The notes under the pieces were generated by a model that saw nothing but the letters and a program-made list of their open reading frames with translations, was not told the origin of the DNA and did not search any database. Position numbers and translations under genes: made by a program. From an uncultured Bacteroides sp. (GTDB taxonomy: Bacteria > Bacteroidota > Bacteroidia > Bacteroidales > Bacteroidaceae): a DNA stretch of 51,021 nucleotides. The stretch lies in assembly GCA_947071285.1 (NCBI GenBank), contig CAMTFK010000003.1:1-51021 (forward strand), in the 5' to 3' direction. Shown one piece after another: positions 7,945-17,275 of this stretch. Each line of letters begins with the position of its first letter. Position 1 is the stretch's first letter.

Positions 7945-9304
7945 GCACAGGAGATACTTTACAAAACACCATCCCGAACACCGTCCAATCTCCGGCAGTA
8001 TAGTGTTTCAGATTGCCACCATGCAGGCGCATGATATAACGCGAGAGGCTCAGGCCAATGCCCGAACCGGACTCCTTGGTAGTAAAGAAAGGAACAAAAA
8101 TATGCGGAAGTATCTCTTGCGGAACAGGCGCCCCGTTATCACGTACTTCAATAACCGTTTGCCAGGACGATGCAATGACCACCAGTTCAATGCTCTTTTC
8201 GGAATAAGCCTCCCCTTCCCCACTCCCGAAAGCTTCCACAGCATTTTTCACCAGATTAACGAGTACTTGCAACACCTGACTCTCATCTGCATACAATGGC
8301 GGTATATCACCTTGCTGAATAATCTGAACCGCAACCCCTTGTTCTTCTATTTTAGCCGAGCACAGGCCGACCACCTTTTCAAGCAATAATCTTGTATCAA
8401 TAAGCGCTATCTGCGGTTGGGGAATACGCGTGAACTGACGATAAGACTCCACGAAATTCAGCAATCCCTTAGTTGTGGCATTAATGGTCTCAAGGGCATC
8501 CACAGTATTCAGATATAGGGAATTGCCGGAAACTTCGGTACTATGCGAGCGAAACGAAAACAACAACGACTCACTCAATGAAGTAATCGGAGCAATGGAA
8601 TTCATGATTTCATGCGTCATCACCCGGATAAGACGTATCCACGACTCCATTTCCTTAGCTTCCAATTCACTACCGATATTATTAAGCGTAATGATACGGA
8701 AAGAAGTGCCGGAGATTACAATTTTAGTCAGGTGAAGACTAAGTTCCGTCTCTTCCCGCTCATTCGCAATCTTTACAAGGGGTGCCTCGCCCGGCTTTAA
8801 ATTTAGAAATAAGGAGGGAAACGATTCATCAACATTACGCAACTGGTTCAGATGCGAAATACTACTCAGGCCCAGCAATTCCATAGCCGAACGATTGGCA
8901 TTGCGCACAAAACCATCTTCATCAGTAATAATGATACCGGTAGATACACTTTCCACAATTGTGCCGAGAAACTCCTCATTCTCTATAATCTCGCGGCGGG
9001 CTTTTACCAGAATCCCTTTAATCCGATTCAGCATCCGGTTCAGTTCTTTTTCCCGGAGAGACATCCGGGTGGTAGAAAAATGAAAAGAATAATCGCCGTT
9101 CTCCATCGCATTAAGCAGGAACAGGATGTTTTTATTGAATTTTCTGTAGTTTTTGAATAACCTGAATAAAGAAAATATCACAATAGCCGCACATACAACT
9201 CCATAAGCGATTTCTCCACGGACGAACAACAAAGTCGCCACCGTGAGTGAAACCATCAGCACCAGGAGATAGGCTATCAGTTTGTATTCTATTGATTTGA
9301 ACAT
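7937..9304 (-). CDS. Membrane sensor histidine kinase, NtrY-like
   Basis: A 455-residue kinase with two N-terminal membrane segments (about 8-28 and 31-48) and almost no periplasmic loop, so it probably senses something in or under the membrane. A PAS-like domain follows (about 105-205, GTIVESVSTGIIITDEDGFVRNANRSAMELLGL), then the phospho-accepting His231 in VMTHEIMNSIAPI, the N box around Asn354 (LVKNAVEAF), a DNG motif and GSGIGLSLSRYIMRLHGG. It lies 27 bp after the NtrC-type regulator gene and is its likely partner. Its 3' end overlaps the upstream dyad of the TolC operon promoter. Confidence 0.92.
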   Translation of the reverse strand: MFKSIEYKLIAYLLVLMVSLTVATLLFVRGEIAYGVVCAAIVIFSLFRLFKNYRKFNKNILFLLNAMENGDYSFHFSTTRMSLREKELNRMLNRIKGILVKARREIIENEEFLGTIVESVSTGIIITDEDGFVRNANRSAMELLGLSSISHLNQLRNVDESFPSLFLNLKPGEAPLVKIANEREETELSLHLTKIVISGTSFRIITLNNIGSELEAKEMESWIRLIRVMTHEIMNSIAPITSLSESLLFSFRSHSTEVSGNSLYLNTVDALETINATTKGLLNFVESYRQFTRIPQPQIALIDTRLLLEKVVGLCSAKIEEQGVAVQIIQQGDIPPLYADESQVLQVLVNLVKNAVEAFGSGEGEAYSEKSIELVVIASSWQTVIEVRDNGAPVPQEILPHIFVPFFTTKESGSGIGLSLSRYIMRLHGGNLKHYTAGDWTVFGMVFCKVSPVQV

Positions 9305-9331
9305 TCTCTTTTCTCTTTGGCAGATGTCCGG

Positions 9332-10696
9332 TTAAAGTTCATACTTTTTTATCTTGCTATATAGCGTAGGGCGCGAAATACCAAGTTCGGCAGCTACAGC
9401 AGAGATATTGTTATCGTACTTTCTCAAAGCCTTTTCTATCAATATCTTTTCCATTTCTTCCAGCGTGAAGGATTCTACGACAAATGAGGTCTCATCCGGT
9501 GTACGCATATAAAAGTCGGCAGGTTGCAGTTCCTCATTATCACTCAGGATAACAGCCTTCTCAATCGCATGTTCCAATTCACGTACATTTCCCGGCCAGA
9601 CATAGTTTTCCAGTTTCCGGAGTGCCTTTTCACTAAATTTCAGATTGCCTTTATTATATTTTTTCGCAAGACGTCGCAGAAAGAATTCAGCCAGTTGAGG
9701 AACATCTTCCCGACGTTCGCGCAAAGGCGGAACTTCAAGATGAATGGTGTTGATACGATACAGCAAGTCTTCCCTGAATTCTCCTTCCTTCACGGACTTA
9801 AACAAATTCTTATTGGTAGCCGAAATCAGGCGGATGTCTACCGGAATGGACTTATTGCTCCCTACCCGTGTGATATGGCGCGTCTGCAAAGCGGAAAGGA
9901 GTTTAGCTTGTAAAGGATAACTCAGATTACCTATTTCATCCAGAAAAAGAGAACCACCGTCGGCAGCCTCAAACTTTCCCGCCCTATCCACTTTAGCATC
10001 CGTGAAAGCACCTTTCACATGTCCGAAAAGTTCACTTTCAAAAAGGGTTTCGGTAACAGCACCCATATCTACACTGATAAGCGTTTCTGCCGCCCGGGGC
10101 GAATAGCGGTGTATCATTTTTGCTATAAGCTCTTTACCGGTCCCGTTCTCGCCGGTGATAAGGACGTTGGCATCGGTCACGGCAACCTTCTTAATCATAG
10201 TGAGCAGGCGCTGCATGGCAGGAGATTGTCCCCAGCAGATATCTTCTTCCTTTTGGATGTCACGGTTAAGTACACTCTGCTTCTCACGCAACTTCTTCAC
10301 TTCTTTACGCGATTGGCGCAAAGAGAATGCCGATTGCAGGGTTGCCAGCAGTTTGGCGTTATCCCATGGCTTCACGATAAAGTCGGTTGCCCCAGCTTTA
10401 AGGGCTCTCACGGCAAGGTCGATATCAGCGTATGCAGTGAAAAGAACCACGGGAAGTTCTTCATCCGTTTTCTTTATTTCAGAAAGCCAGAACAGCCCTT
10501 CATTGCCGGAGTTGATACCTGCCGAGAAATTCATATCGAGCAACACCACATCAGGGGTTTTATCTCTCAATTCGGAAATGAGTGTATTGGGGGATGTGAG
10601 CAAAGAGATATTCTCAAAATAATCACTTAAGAGTATCCTCAGAGCACTGAGCACATTCTTATTATCATCAACAATGAGGATGCTTCCTTTCTTCAT
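9332..10696 (-). CDS. NtrC-family sigma-54-dependent response regulator
   Basis: A 454-residue activator; I start it at the ATG at 10696 (MKKGSILIVDDNKNV), since the upstream extension to 10759 is basic, unlike the family, and runs towards the hairpin. Domains: receiver with acidic pocket Asp10/Asp11 and phospho-acceptor Asp54 (VVLLDMNF); sigma-54 interaction AAA+ domain with Walker A GENGTGKE (182-189), the sigma-54-contacting GAFTDA loop (229-234) and Walker B SLFLDEIG; C-terminal Fis-type helix-turn-helix (NISAVAAELGISRPTLYSKIKKYEL). It should activate sigma-54 promoters when phosphorylated by the neighbouring kinase. The two candidate sites (7851-7944 and 13390-13482) flank the regulator pair. 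Confidence 0.95.
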   Translation of the reverse strand: MKKGSILIVDDNKNVLSALRILLSDYFENISLLTSPNTLISELRDKTPDVVLLDMNFSAGINSGNEGLFWLSEIKKTDEELPVVLFTAYADIDLAVRALKAGATDFIVKPWDNAKLLATLQSAFSLRQSRKEVKKLREKQSVLNRDIQKEEDICWGQSPAMQRLLTMIKKVAVTDANVLITGENGTGKELIAKMIHRYSPRAAETLISVDMGAVTETLFESELFGHVKGAFTDAKVDRAGKFEAADGGSLFLDEIGNLSYPLQAKLLSALQTRHITRVGSNKSIPVDIRLISATNKNLFKSVKEGEFREDLLYRINTIHLEVPPLRERREDVPQLAEFFLRRLAKKYNKGNLKFSEKALRKLENYVWPGNVRELEHAIEKAVILSDNEELQPADFYMRTPDETSFVVESFTLEEMEKILIEKALRKYDNNISAVAAELGISRPTLYSKIKKYEL

Positions 10697-10821
10697 TCGG
10701 ATATTTCTTTTAAAAGGTTTTCGTCCCAGCCTGCAGGTTCTCACGAACAAATATCGCAATATTCCGGCAGAATAAAAAATTAATCGAGCTACAACTGCTA
10801 ATTCTTGTCTTTACCCTATCC

Positions 10822-10939
10822 GCACCGTACCCGGGATGCACTTGCTCCGTACATACTCCGTACTTTCTTCGCTCAGAGGTACTCCTGACCGAAGAACGTA
10901 CGGAGCAAGTGCGTCTCAGATACGTTCCGGGTACGGTGC
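10822..10939. repeat. 118-bp nested hairpin between permease and response regulator
   Basis: Two separate perfect arms nest: GCACCGTACCCGG (10822-10834) with its complement at 10927-10939, and GCACTTGCTCCGTAC (10838-10852) with its complement at 10898-10912. The loop contains further weak symmetry (TTCTTCG with CGAAGAA). It begins seven bases past the permease stop codon. It could attenuate read-through into the regulator genes or be a dispersed palindromic element; there is no T-run. Confidence 0.75.
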
Positions 10940-10945
10940 AGATAC

Positions 10946-13309
10946 CTATTCTGTTTTTAATGATTCTATAGGATTTGCCGTTGCCGTTCTCCAGGTTTGA
11001 TAGCTCACCGTAAACAGTGCAACCAATGCCGATATGACACCAGCCATTAGAAACACCCAAGGACTCAGAGACGTTTTTACTACAAAACCATCCAGCCAAT
11101 TATGCAGGAAGAGATAAGCTATCGGGCAGGCTATCAGGAATGAGATAAGCACCCAAGCCACTACATCTTTATTTAGCAACAGTAATAAGTCTGCCACCTT
11201 CGCACCATTAATCTTGCGTATGCCGATTTCTTTCACCCGCCGCTGGGTAGAATAGAATGCAATGGCAAAAAGTCCGGCTGCCGAAATAATGAATGTTATC
11301 AGCAAAGCATAGCTCAGCACATTGCGTGCATTCATCTCGGCTTTGTATTGCGCATCGTAAACTTCATCCAAGAAGTGATAGTTAAAGGGAACATTCGGAT
11401 TCACCTCTTTCCACATCTTTTCCATCGCCTGTATGGCATCTTGGGGATTGCCGATGGTCCGTACAAAAATAGGATTATGATTGTCACGCGACAAGTTCAG
11501 GTACATCTGTGGCCCGGGAGTTTCATGAAGGGATTTCACATACGAATCGCGTACCACTCCTTTGATAGTATAACTTTTTCCATCATTTTCCACCAATTTC
11601 TGACCAATAGACATGTATATGAAAGATGCATCCACCGGATTATCCTCCACTCCAAGGGCACGAGCGGCAGTTTCATTGATTACGCACCAACGGGAATCTT
11701 TAGCAGTCTCCAACCATAAAGGGTTTTCACCTGCTACAAACTCCATATCAAAAAAGTCAAAATAGTTGGGTGATACTTCCGACAGGTCCACCAACATAGC
11801 ATCACCTCCGTCCATATTGCGGATACCGACTCCATTTCCCATTCGCAAAGGTAAGTCATATTGCTTCATGGAAACATCTGCAATGGCCGGGTTCTTCTTC
11901 AATTCATCACGCAAAGCTTCGTAATCGGCGCCAAACCATCCCCAGCCATTCACATAAAACACATTCTTATTGTTAAATCCCAGGTCTTGAGATAAAAGGG
12001 TATCAATCTGTCTGCCGAAGAAGAAGACGATTATCAGCAGGCTAATGGAAGAGGTGAACTGTATAATGACAAGAGCCTTTTGGAAAACGGACATTTTTTT
12101 ACCGCGAAATTTACCTCCAAGTGTATCGATGATACCGAACTGCGTCATCCGGAATGCCGGAAAAGAGCCGGCAATCAGAATCGTAGTGACTATCAGACAA
12201 ATCAGGAATATATAAAGCTGCGGGTCAGCAAAGTCGACAACCGTCGTCGAACCGGTATAATTATTGAATACAGGAAGCGTCAGCATGGTCAGTAACAACC
12301 CACCGGCCACCGAAATAAGAACATAAACCGCCGTTTCTCTATAGAACTCAAGTATCAGGGTTTTCCTCCCTGCGCCCTGCGATTTCTTTATTCCGATGCT
12401 TTTGGCGCGTATGAATGCAGTGGATATGAATAGATTTGTAAAGTTGATACAACCTATTATCAAAATTACCAAAGCTGTGAAAACCAATATCTGCAAGAAA
12501 CTTTTATCACCCTTCACTGCATTTTCAAATCCCGGGTCTGTCTTACTGAAATGTATCTCCCTGACGGGTTCCAATTTCACTTCATTGTATGCATCCTGCA
12601 AGAATTTGCCCGCTCCTGCCTTATTAATCAGGGTGAGGCGTTCTCCTATAAGCTCCTTATCGGCATCCGGCGATAGAATAAAATAAGTATCATAGTGGAA
12701 CCCACTATCCCATCCACGCTTAAAAGAACCGAAAAAAGGAAATATCACCTCCGCCGGCATATGCGAATTACGCGGAATATCATACATCACTGCCGAAATA
12801 AAAAAGTCAGAACCATGCGACACAATTCGCTGGCCGATAGGGTCCTCACCAGGAAAGTATTTCTTAGCAGCAGATTCTGTGATAATCACATTATTGGTGC
12901 CGGAAAACGCCGTTTCAGGGTCCCCTTCTTTCAATGGGAAACCAAAAAATGAAAAGAAGTTATGGTCAGCCACAATAGACGCCACCCCAAAATGAACCAT
13001 ATCATGAAAAGTCACTCCCATGGGGCGTCTCACCACCCGGCACATCTGTTCAATGGCAGGAAGTTCTTTCTCCGCTATCTCCCCCAACGGTTGAAAAGAG
13101 GTAGCTGCCCTAACCCGTTTACCGTTAAGGTCAAAATCCTGTACCACCCTGTACATTCTATCGCTATCCGGATAGAAATTATCATAAGTGAGTTCATTTA
13201 TCGCCCACAGGCCGACAACTATGGAAACCATTATGCTGAGACTAAGGCTGCATATATTCAGGGTTCCCACTGCCTTTTGCTTGTTGAAGTTTCTAATGAA
13301 TTGTTTCAT
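10946..13309 (-). CDS. FtsX/MacB-like ABC permease, duplicated permease domain
   Basis: A 787-residue protein with one membrane segment near the N terminus (about 22-42), a large periplasmic MacB_PCD-like domain, and three membrane helices around 278-390 (ILVFTALVILIIGCINFTNLF). A second copy of the same plan follows: one helix at about 415-440, a second periplasmic domain, and three helices to the C terminus ending SYQTWRTATANPIESLKTE. Conserved pieces of the family include RAKSIGIKKSQGAGR and RRVKEIGIRKINGAK, the cytoplasmic coupling segments. It probably works with the ATPase at 4456-5145 and the adaptor in a MacAB-TolC-like exporter. Substrate unknown. It is the first gene of the minus-strand block and has two candidate promoters. 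Confidence 0.9.
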   Translation of the reverse strand: MKQFIRNFNKQKAVGTLNICSLSLSIMVSIVVGLWAINELTYDNFYPDSDRMYRVVQDFDLNGKRVRAATSFQPLGEIAEKELPAIEQMCRVVRRPMGVTFHDMVHFGVASIVADHNFFSFFGFPLKEGDPETAFSGTNNVIITESAAKKYFPGEDPIGQRIVSHGSDFFISAVMYDIPRNSHMPAEVIFPFFGSFKRGWDSGFHYDTYFILSPDADKELIGERLTLINKAGAGKFLQDAYNEVKLEPVREIHFSKTDPGFENAVKGDKSFLQILVFTALVILIIGCINFTNLFISTAFIRAKSIGIKKSQGAGRKTLILEFYRETAVYVLISVAGGLLLTMLTLPVFNNYTGSTTVVDFADPQLYIFLICLIVTTILIAGSFPAFRMTQFGIIDTLGGKFRGKKMSVFQKALVIIQFTSSISLLIIVFFFGRQIDTLLSQDLGFNNKNVFYVNGWGWFGADYEALRDELKKNPAIADVSMKQYDLPLRMGNGVGIRNMDGGDAMLVDLSEVSPNYFDFFDMEFVAGENPLWLETAKDSRWCVINETAARALGVEDNPVDASFIYMSIGQKLVENDGKSYTIKGVVRDSYVKSLHETPGPQMYLNLSRDNHNPIFVRTIGNPQDAIQAMEKMWKEVNPNVPFNYHFLDEVYDAQYKAEMNARNVLSYALLITFIISAAGLFAIAFYSTQRRVKEIGIRKINGAKVADLLLLLNKDVVAWVLISFLIACPIAYLFLHNWLDGFVVKTSLSPWVFLMAGVISALVALFTVSYQTWRTATANPIESLKTE

Positions 13310-13353
13310 TGGGTCAATTGCTCTTTTTTAAGGTTACAGCCGACTATCCGGCT

Positions 13354-13386
13354 CAAAGATAGAATTTTATTGTTCTTCCTTGCAAA
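13354..13386 (-). promoter_or_regulatory. Bacteroides-type promoter of the permease gene
   Basis: On the minus strand TTTG (13383-13386), a 21-bp spacer and TATCTTTG (13354-13361) match the primary-sigma consensus. The predicted start lies about 40 bp before the permease ATG. It sits immediately downstream of the sigma-54-like element, so the gene may have both constitutive and activated expression. Confidence 0.65.
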
Positions 13387-13389
13387 TAG

Positions 13390-13482
13390 TATATCTAAAT
13401 CCATGCCAAAACGATACTATATTAATAATCAACCAATTGTCAAAAACAAGTAATAACAGAGGTGTTAAGGAAGTTTACACGC
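13390..13482 (-). promoter_or_regulatory. Candidate sigma-54-like promoter plus upstream dyad for the permease gene
   Basis: TTTGGCAT-N5-TAGATATA on the minus strand (13390-13410) repeats the element before the TolC-like gene. Forty-nine bases further upstream an imperfect dyad reads GTGTTAA then TTTACAC (within 13460-13482) and aligns without gaps to the dyad at 7922-7944, with 16 of 23 bases equal. Start-to-start distances are 70 and 71 bp. The -12 element is degenerate as in the other copy. Confidence 0.5.
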
Positions 13483-13555
13483 AGTGGAAAAAAGCCAAAT
13501 GGCAGTATTCATCCCGACATGCACTATCATGCCCCGAATAATTAAAAGACCTTCA

Positions 13556-13589
13556 TTTGCAGGATTTACCGAGAAAATTTGTATTTTTG
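13556..13589 (+). promoter_or_regulatory. parC promoter
   Basis: TTTG (13556-13559), a 22-bp spacer and TATTTTTG (13582-13589) match the Bacteroides consensus, 53 bp before the parC start codon. Confidence 0.6.
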
Positions 13590-13642
13590 CGTTCGACTGA
13601 GAAATACAGTGATTATTCAGAATAGATATTCCCAAAACAGAT

Positions 13643-16321
13643 ATGAGCGAAGACTTTGAAGCACCGAAAGACGACTTGGAAAAGGAACTCCCGGCAGGGA
13701 GCGAAGGACATTCGGATTATAAACCCGCTGACACGAAGGACGTAAAAGCAAAATACCAGCTTAGCGGTATGTACCAGAATTGGTTTCTGGATTATGCGTC
13801 GTACGTTATTCTGGAGCGTGCCGTACCCCACATCAATGATGGTTTGAAGCCTGTGCAGAGACGTATCCTGCACTCCATGAGGCGAATGGAAGATGGGCGC
13901 TACAACAAGGTGGCAAACATCGTGGGACACACCATGCAGTTTCACCCTCACGGTGATGCTTCCATTGGCGATGCACTGGTGCAATTGGGACAAAAAGATC
14001 TGCTCATTGATTGCCAGGGAAACTGGGGTAACATACTTACGGGTGACGGTGCCGCCGCTCCCCGTTATATCGAAGCGCGCCTGTCGAAGTTTGCCCTCGA
14101 TGTAGTGTTCAACCCCAAAACCACCGAATGGAAGCTTTCCTACGACGGACGAAACAAAGAACCGGTAACCCAGCCCGTAAAATTCCCTTTACTGTTGGCA
14201 CAAGGCGTAGAAGGTATTGCGGTAGGTCTTTCATCCAAGATACTTCCCCACAACTTCAATGAACTTTGTGATGCATCCATCAGCTATCTGCACGAAGAGG
14301 AATTCAAACTCTATCCGGATTTCCAGACGGGTGGCAGCATCGACGTATCCAAATACAACGATGGCGAACGAGGCGGAGCCGTACGCGTACGTGCCAAAAT
14401 AGAAAAGATTGATAACAAGACGCTTGCCATCAAGGAAATTCCCTATGGTAAGACGGTAGCCAGTGTTTGCGATTCCATCGTGAAGGCAAGCGAGAAAGGC
14501 AAAATCAAGATAAAGAAGGTGGAAGATCTGACGTCCGGCAATGTAGAGATACTGGTTCACCTTGCTCCCGGCGTATCTTCGGATAAGACAATCGATGCCT
14601 TATACGCCTTTACGGACTGCGAGGTAAGCATATCGCCCAATTGCTGCGTCATCGATGACCAGAAACCGCACTTCCTTACCGTGAGTGATGTGCTGAGAAA
14701 ATCAGTAGACAACACCCTGGCTCTTCTACGCCGCGAACTGGAAATACGTAAAGACGAGATACTGGAAAGCCTGCACTTCGCTTCATTGGAAAAGATCTTC
14801 ATCGAAGAACGGATTTATAAAGATGAGAAATTTGAACAGGCCAAGAATATGGATGCAGCCTGCGAGCACATTGATGAGCGCCTGACACCTTTTTACCCGC
14901 TATTCATCCGCGAAGTAACCAAAGAGGATATCCTCAAGTTGATGGAAATAAAGATGGGGCGCATCCTCAAGTTCAACTCCGACAAGGCGGAAGAGCTCAT
15001 TGCCCGTATGAAGACGGACATAGAAGAAATAGACCACCATCTGGCAAACATCATAGAGTATACGGTGGACTGGTATCTGATGTTGAAAAACAAATATGGC
15101 AAAAATTTCCCGCGCCGTACGGAGTTGCGCAACTTCGATACAATCGAGGCAAGCAAGGTAGTGGAAGCCAACGAGAAATTATATATCAACCGCGAAGAAG
15201 GATTTATCGGCACTGCTTTGAAGAAAGATGAATTCCTCTGCAACTGTTCGAGCCTTGATGATGTCATCATCTTCTTCCGCGACGGACGTTATTTGGTTAC
15301 TCCCGTATCCGACAAGAAATTTGTTGGTAAGAATATTCTCTATGCCAATGTATTCAAGAAGAACGATAAGCGCACCATATACAATGTGGTTTATCGCGAC
15401 GGAAAAGAAGGTACGCAATACATCAAACGGTTTGCCGTAACAAGTATCATCCGTGACCGCGAATATGATGTGACGCAAGGTACACCCGACTCACGCATCA
15501 TGTATTTCACCGCCAATCCCAACGGTGAAGCGGAAGTCATCAAGGTGACACTGAAACCCAATCCCCGCGTACGCCGCATTATCTTTGAAGAAGACTTCAG
15601 TGCTGTCAGCATCAAGGGCCGCCAGGCAAGGGGCAATATCCTGACCAAGCTCCCGGTGCATAAGATTGCTTTGAAACAGCGCGGTGGTTCCACATTGGGC
15701 GGGCGTAAAGTATGGTTCGACCGTGATGTGCTTCGCCTCAACTACGATGGACGTGGTGAATATCTGGGAGAATTCCAAAGTGACGACAGCATCCTGGTGG
15801 TACATGACAACGGAGATTTCTACATCACCAACTTTGACCTCAGCAACCACTACGAACCCAATATCCGCATACTGGAGAAATTTGACGCGAACAAGGTATG
15901 GACTGCCGTACTTTATGATGCGGACCAACAGAATCTGCCTTATATCAAGCGTTTCTGTATGGAAGCAACCAACCGTAAACAGAACTATCTGGGAGAAAAT
16001 AAGAACAGCAGGCTGATTTTGTTGACAGATGAATGTTATCCGCGTCTGGAAGTCATATTCGGTGGCCATGACAGTTTCCGTGAGCCGTTGATTATAGAGG
16101 CTGACGAATTTATTGCCGTGAAAGGTTTCAAGGCAAAAGGTAAACGTATTACCACCTTCACATTGGAGACTGTTAATGAACTGGAACCGACACGACAGCC
16201 CGAAGCTCCGGAAGAAACGGAGGAACAGGAGGAGGAGGAACCCGAAATCCTGGACCCCGATCACGGCAAGAGCGAGGACGACATCCGGGATGAAATAACG
16301 GGGCAGATGAAACTGTTCTAA
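13643..16321 (+). CDS. parC: DNA topoisomerase IV subunit A
   Basis: An 892-residue type IIA topoisomerase subunit that cuts and rejoins DNA. Near the N terminus it has LKPVQRRILHSM and the catalytic tyrosine region AAAPRYIEARLSKFA. A coiled coil lies at about 380-460 and a beta-pinwheel C-terminal domain at about 530-840. The pinwheel has only a degenerate GyrA-box-like KQRGGSTLGG rather than the canonical gyrase box, and the tail is very acidic (many Glu between residues 850 and 880), both favouring topoisomerase IV over gyrase. The partner subunit gene (parE) is not in the window. A DUF3316-like gene follows after 40 bp. Confidence 0.88.
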   Translation: MSEDFEAPKDDLEKELPAGSEGHSDYKPADTKDVKAKYQLSGMYQNWFLDYASYVILERAVPHINDGLKPVQRRILHSMRRMEDGRYNKVANIVGHTMQFHPHGDASIGDALVQLGQKDLLIDCQGNWGNILTGDGAAAPRYIEARLSKFALDVVFNPKTTEWKLSYDGRNKEPVTQPVKFPLLLAQGVEGIAVGLSSKILPHNFNELCDASISYLHEEEFKLYPDFQTGGSIDVSKYNDGERGGAVRVRAKIEKIDNKTLAIKEIPYGKTVASVCDSIVKASEKGKIKIKKVEDLTSGNVEILVHLAPGVSSDKTIDALYAFTDCEVSISPNCCVIDDQKPHFLTVSDVLRKSVDNTLALLRRELEIRKDEILESLHFASLEKIFIEERIYKDEKFEQAKNMDAACEHIDERLTPFYPLFIREVTKEDILKLMEIKMGRILKFNSDKAEELIARMKTDIEEIDHHLANIIEYTVDWYLMLKNKYGKNFPRRTELRNFDTIEASKVVEANEKLYINREEGFIGTALKKDEFLCNCSSLDDVIIFFRDGRYLVTPVSDKKFVGKNILYANVFKKNDKRTIYNVVYRDGKEGTQYIKRFAVTSIIRDREYDVTQGTPDSRIMYFTANPNGEAEVIKVTLKPNPRVRRIIFEEDFSAVSIKGRQARGNILTKLPVHKIALKQRGGSTLGGRKVWFDRDVLRLNYDGRGEYLGEFQSDDSILVVHDNGDFYITNFDLSNHYEPNIRILEKFDANKVWTAVLYDADQQNLPYIKRFCMEATNRKQNYLGENKNSRLILLTDECYPRLEVIFGGHDSFREPLIIEADEFIAVKGFKAKGKRITTFTLETVNELEPTRQPEAPEETEEQEEEEPEILDPDHGKSEDDIRDEITGQMKLF

Positions 16322-16361
16322 GTGATTAACGATTAGTGATTAGTGACAAGCAACTATATCA

Positions 16362-17225
16362 ATGAGTTTATATAGAATAGGTATAATAGCCGCATGCCTG
16401 CTGCTCGGAACGGGCGGAAGTGTAAAAGCGCAAAGCGTCGAAGAACGGGCGTTACAAGAACTGAGGGCTGATTCTTCGGCAAGAACACGCTTTGTAACCC
16501 GGGCCACCATGTACGGCGTAGGCTATGCCAATGTATTCGACACTTATCTGTCACCACAGGAATACAAAGGTATCGACTTCCGTATTTCCCGTGAAAGCAT
16601 GCGCATGACCAAGTGGATGAATGGCAATGTATCCTTGCAAAGTTTCTTCCAGGCAGACATTGGGTATACCCACAATCGGGTGGACAATAACAATATGTTC
16701 TCCGGGCTGGCCAACTGGAACTACGGATTACATTATAATTTTCCCATTACTCCGAACTTTAAATTACTTGCCGGAGGACTAATCGACCTGAACGGCGGTT
16801 TTGCATACAGTCTGCGCAACGGTAACAACCCGGCACAGGCACGTGCTTACATCAACCTGGATGCATCGGGAATGGCAATATGGGATTTGCGGATTAAGAA
16901 TTATCCGATTTCTTTGCGTTATCAGATTAATCTGCCTTTCATGGGGGTCATGTTCTCTCCCAATTACGGGCAGTCCTACTACGAGATTTTTACGCTGGGA
17001 AATTGGAACGGGGTGATAAACTTCACTTCCCTGCACAACCAGCCCTCCTTGCGGCAGATGCTAACCGTAGATTTCCCGGTGGGACGAGCCAAAATGCGTC
17101 TTGCCTACCTGTGGGATGCACAGCAATCCAAGGTAAATGATATAAAGACGCATACCTATTCGCATGTGTTCATGGTAGGTTTCGTAAAGGAATTGTTTCT
17201 CATTCGCGACAAAAGAAAAAAGTGA
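16362..17225 (+). CDS. DUF3316-like exported protein
   Basis: A 287-residue protein with a cleavable signal peptide (about 1-23, ending VKAQS). The rest alternates short aromatic and glycine-rich strands (NVSLQSFFQADIGYTHNRV, WNYGLHYNFPI, LRYQINLPFMGVMFSPNYGQSYYEIF), which suggests an outer-membrane or periplasmic beta-barrel. It resembles the DUF3316 family of Bacteroidetes, whose function is not known. It lies between parC and an S41 peptidase gene with short gaps (40 and 45 bp), so co-transcription is likely. Confidence 0.7.
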   Translation: MSLYRIGIIAACLLLGTGGSVKAQSVEERALQELRADSSARTRFVTRATMYGVGYANVFDTYLSPQEYKGIDFRISRESMRMTKWMNGNVSLQSFFQADIGYTHNRVDNNNMFSGLANWNYGLHYNFPITPNFKLLAGGLIDLNGGFAYSLRNGNNPAQARAYINLDASGMAIWDLRIKNYPISLRYQINLPFMGVMFSPNYGQSYYEIFTLGNWNGVINFTSLHNQPSLRQMLTVDFPVGRAKMRLAYLWDAQQSKVNDIKTHTYSHVFMVGFVKELFLIRDKRKK

Positions 17226-17238
17226 CCATTGAGAGAAA

Positions 17239-17275
17239 GTGATAGAATGATAGAGCGATAAGGTGATAGAATGAT
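17239..17275 (+). repeat. Short direct repeat at the S41 peptidase start
   Basis: GTGATAGAATGAT occurs at 17239-17251 and again at 17263-17275, 24 bp apart. The second copy contains the first ATG of the downstream gene. The start could therefore be 17271 or the next ATG at 17274. Confidence 0.7.

Larger units (their letters stand above)
13310..13642. other. Divergent intergenic region with three promoter candidates
   Basis: This gap separates the permease (minus) and parC (plus). It holds, in order, a Bacteroides-type promoter for the permease (13354-13386), a sigma-54-like element (13390-13410), an upstream dyad (13460-13482) and the parC promoter (13556-13589). I see no gene in it. Confidence 0.7.

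Noticed and set aside
16330..16352. GATTAGTGATTAGTG-like short repeat, also seen near 645-665
   Set aside because: Very short, low-complexity intergenic sequence in only two places; no structure or function can be supported.
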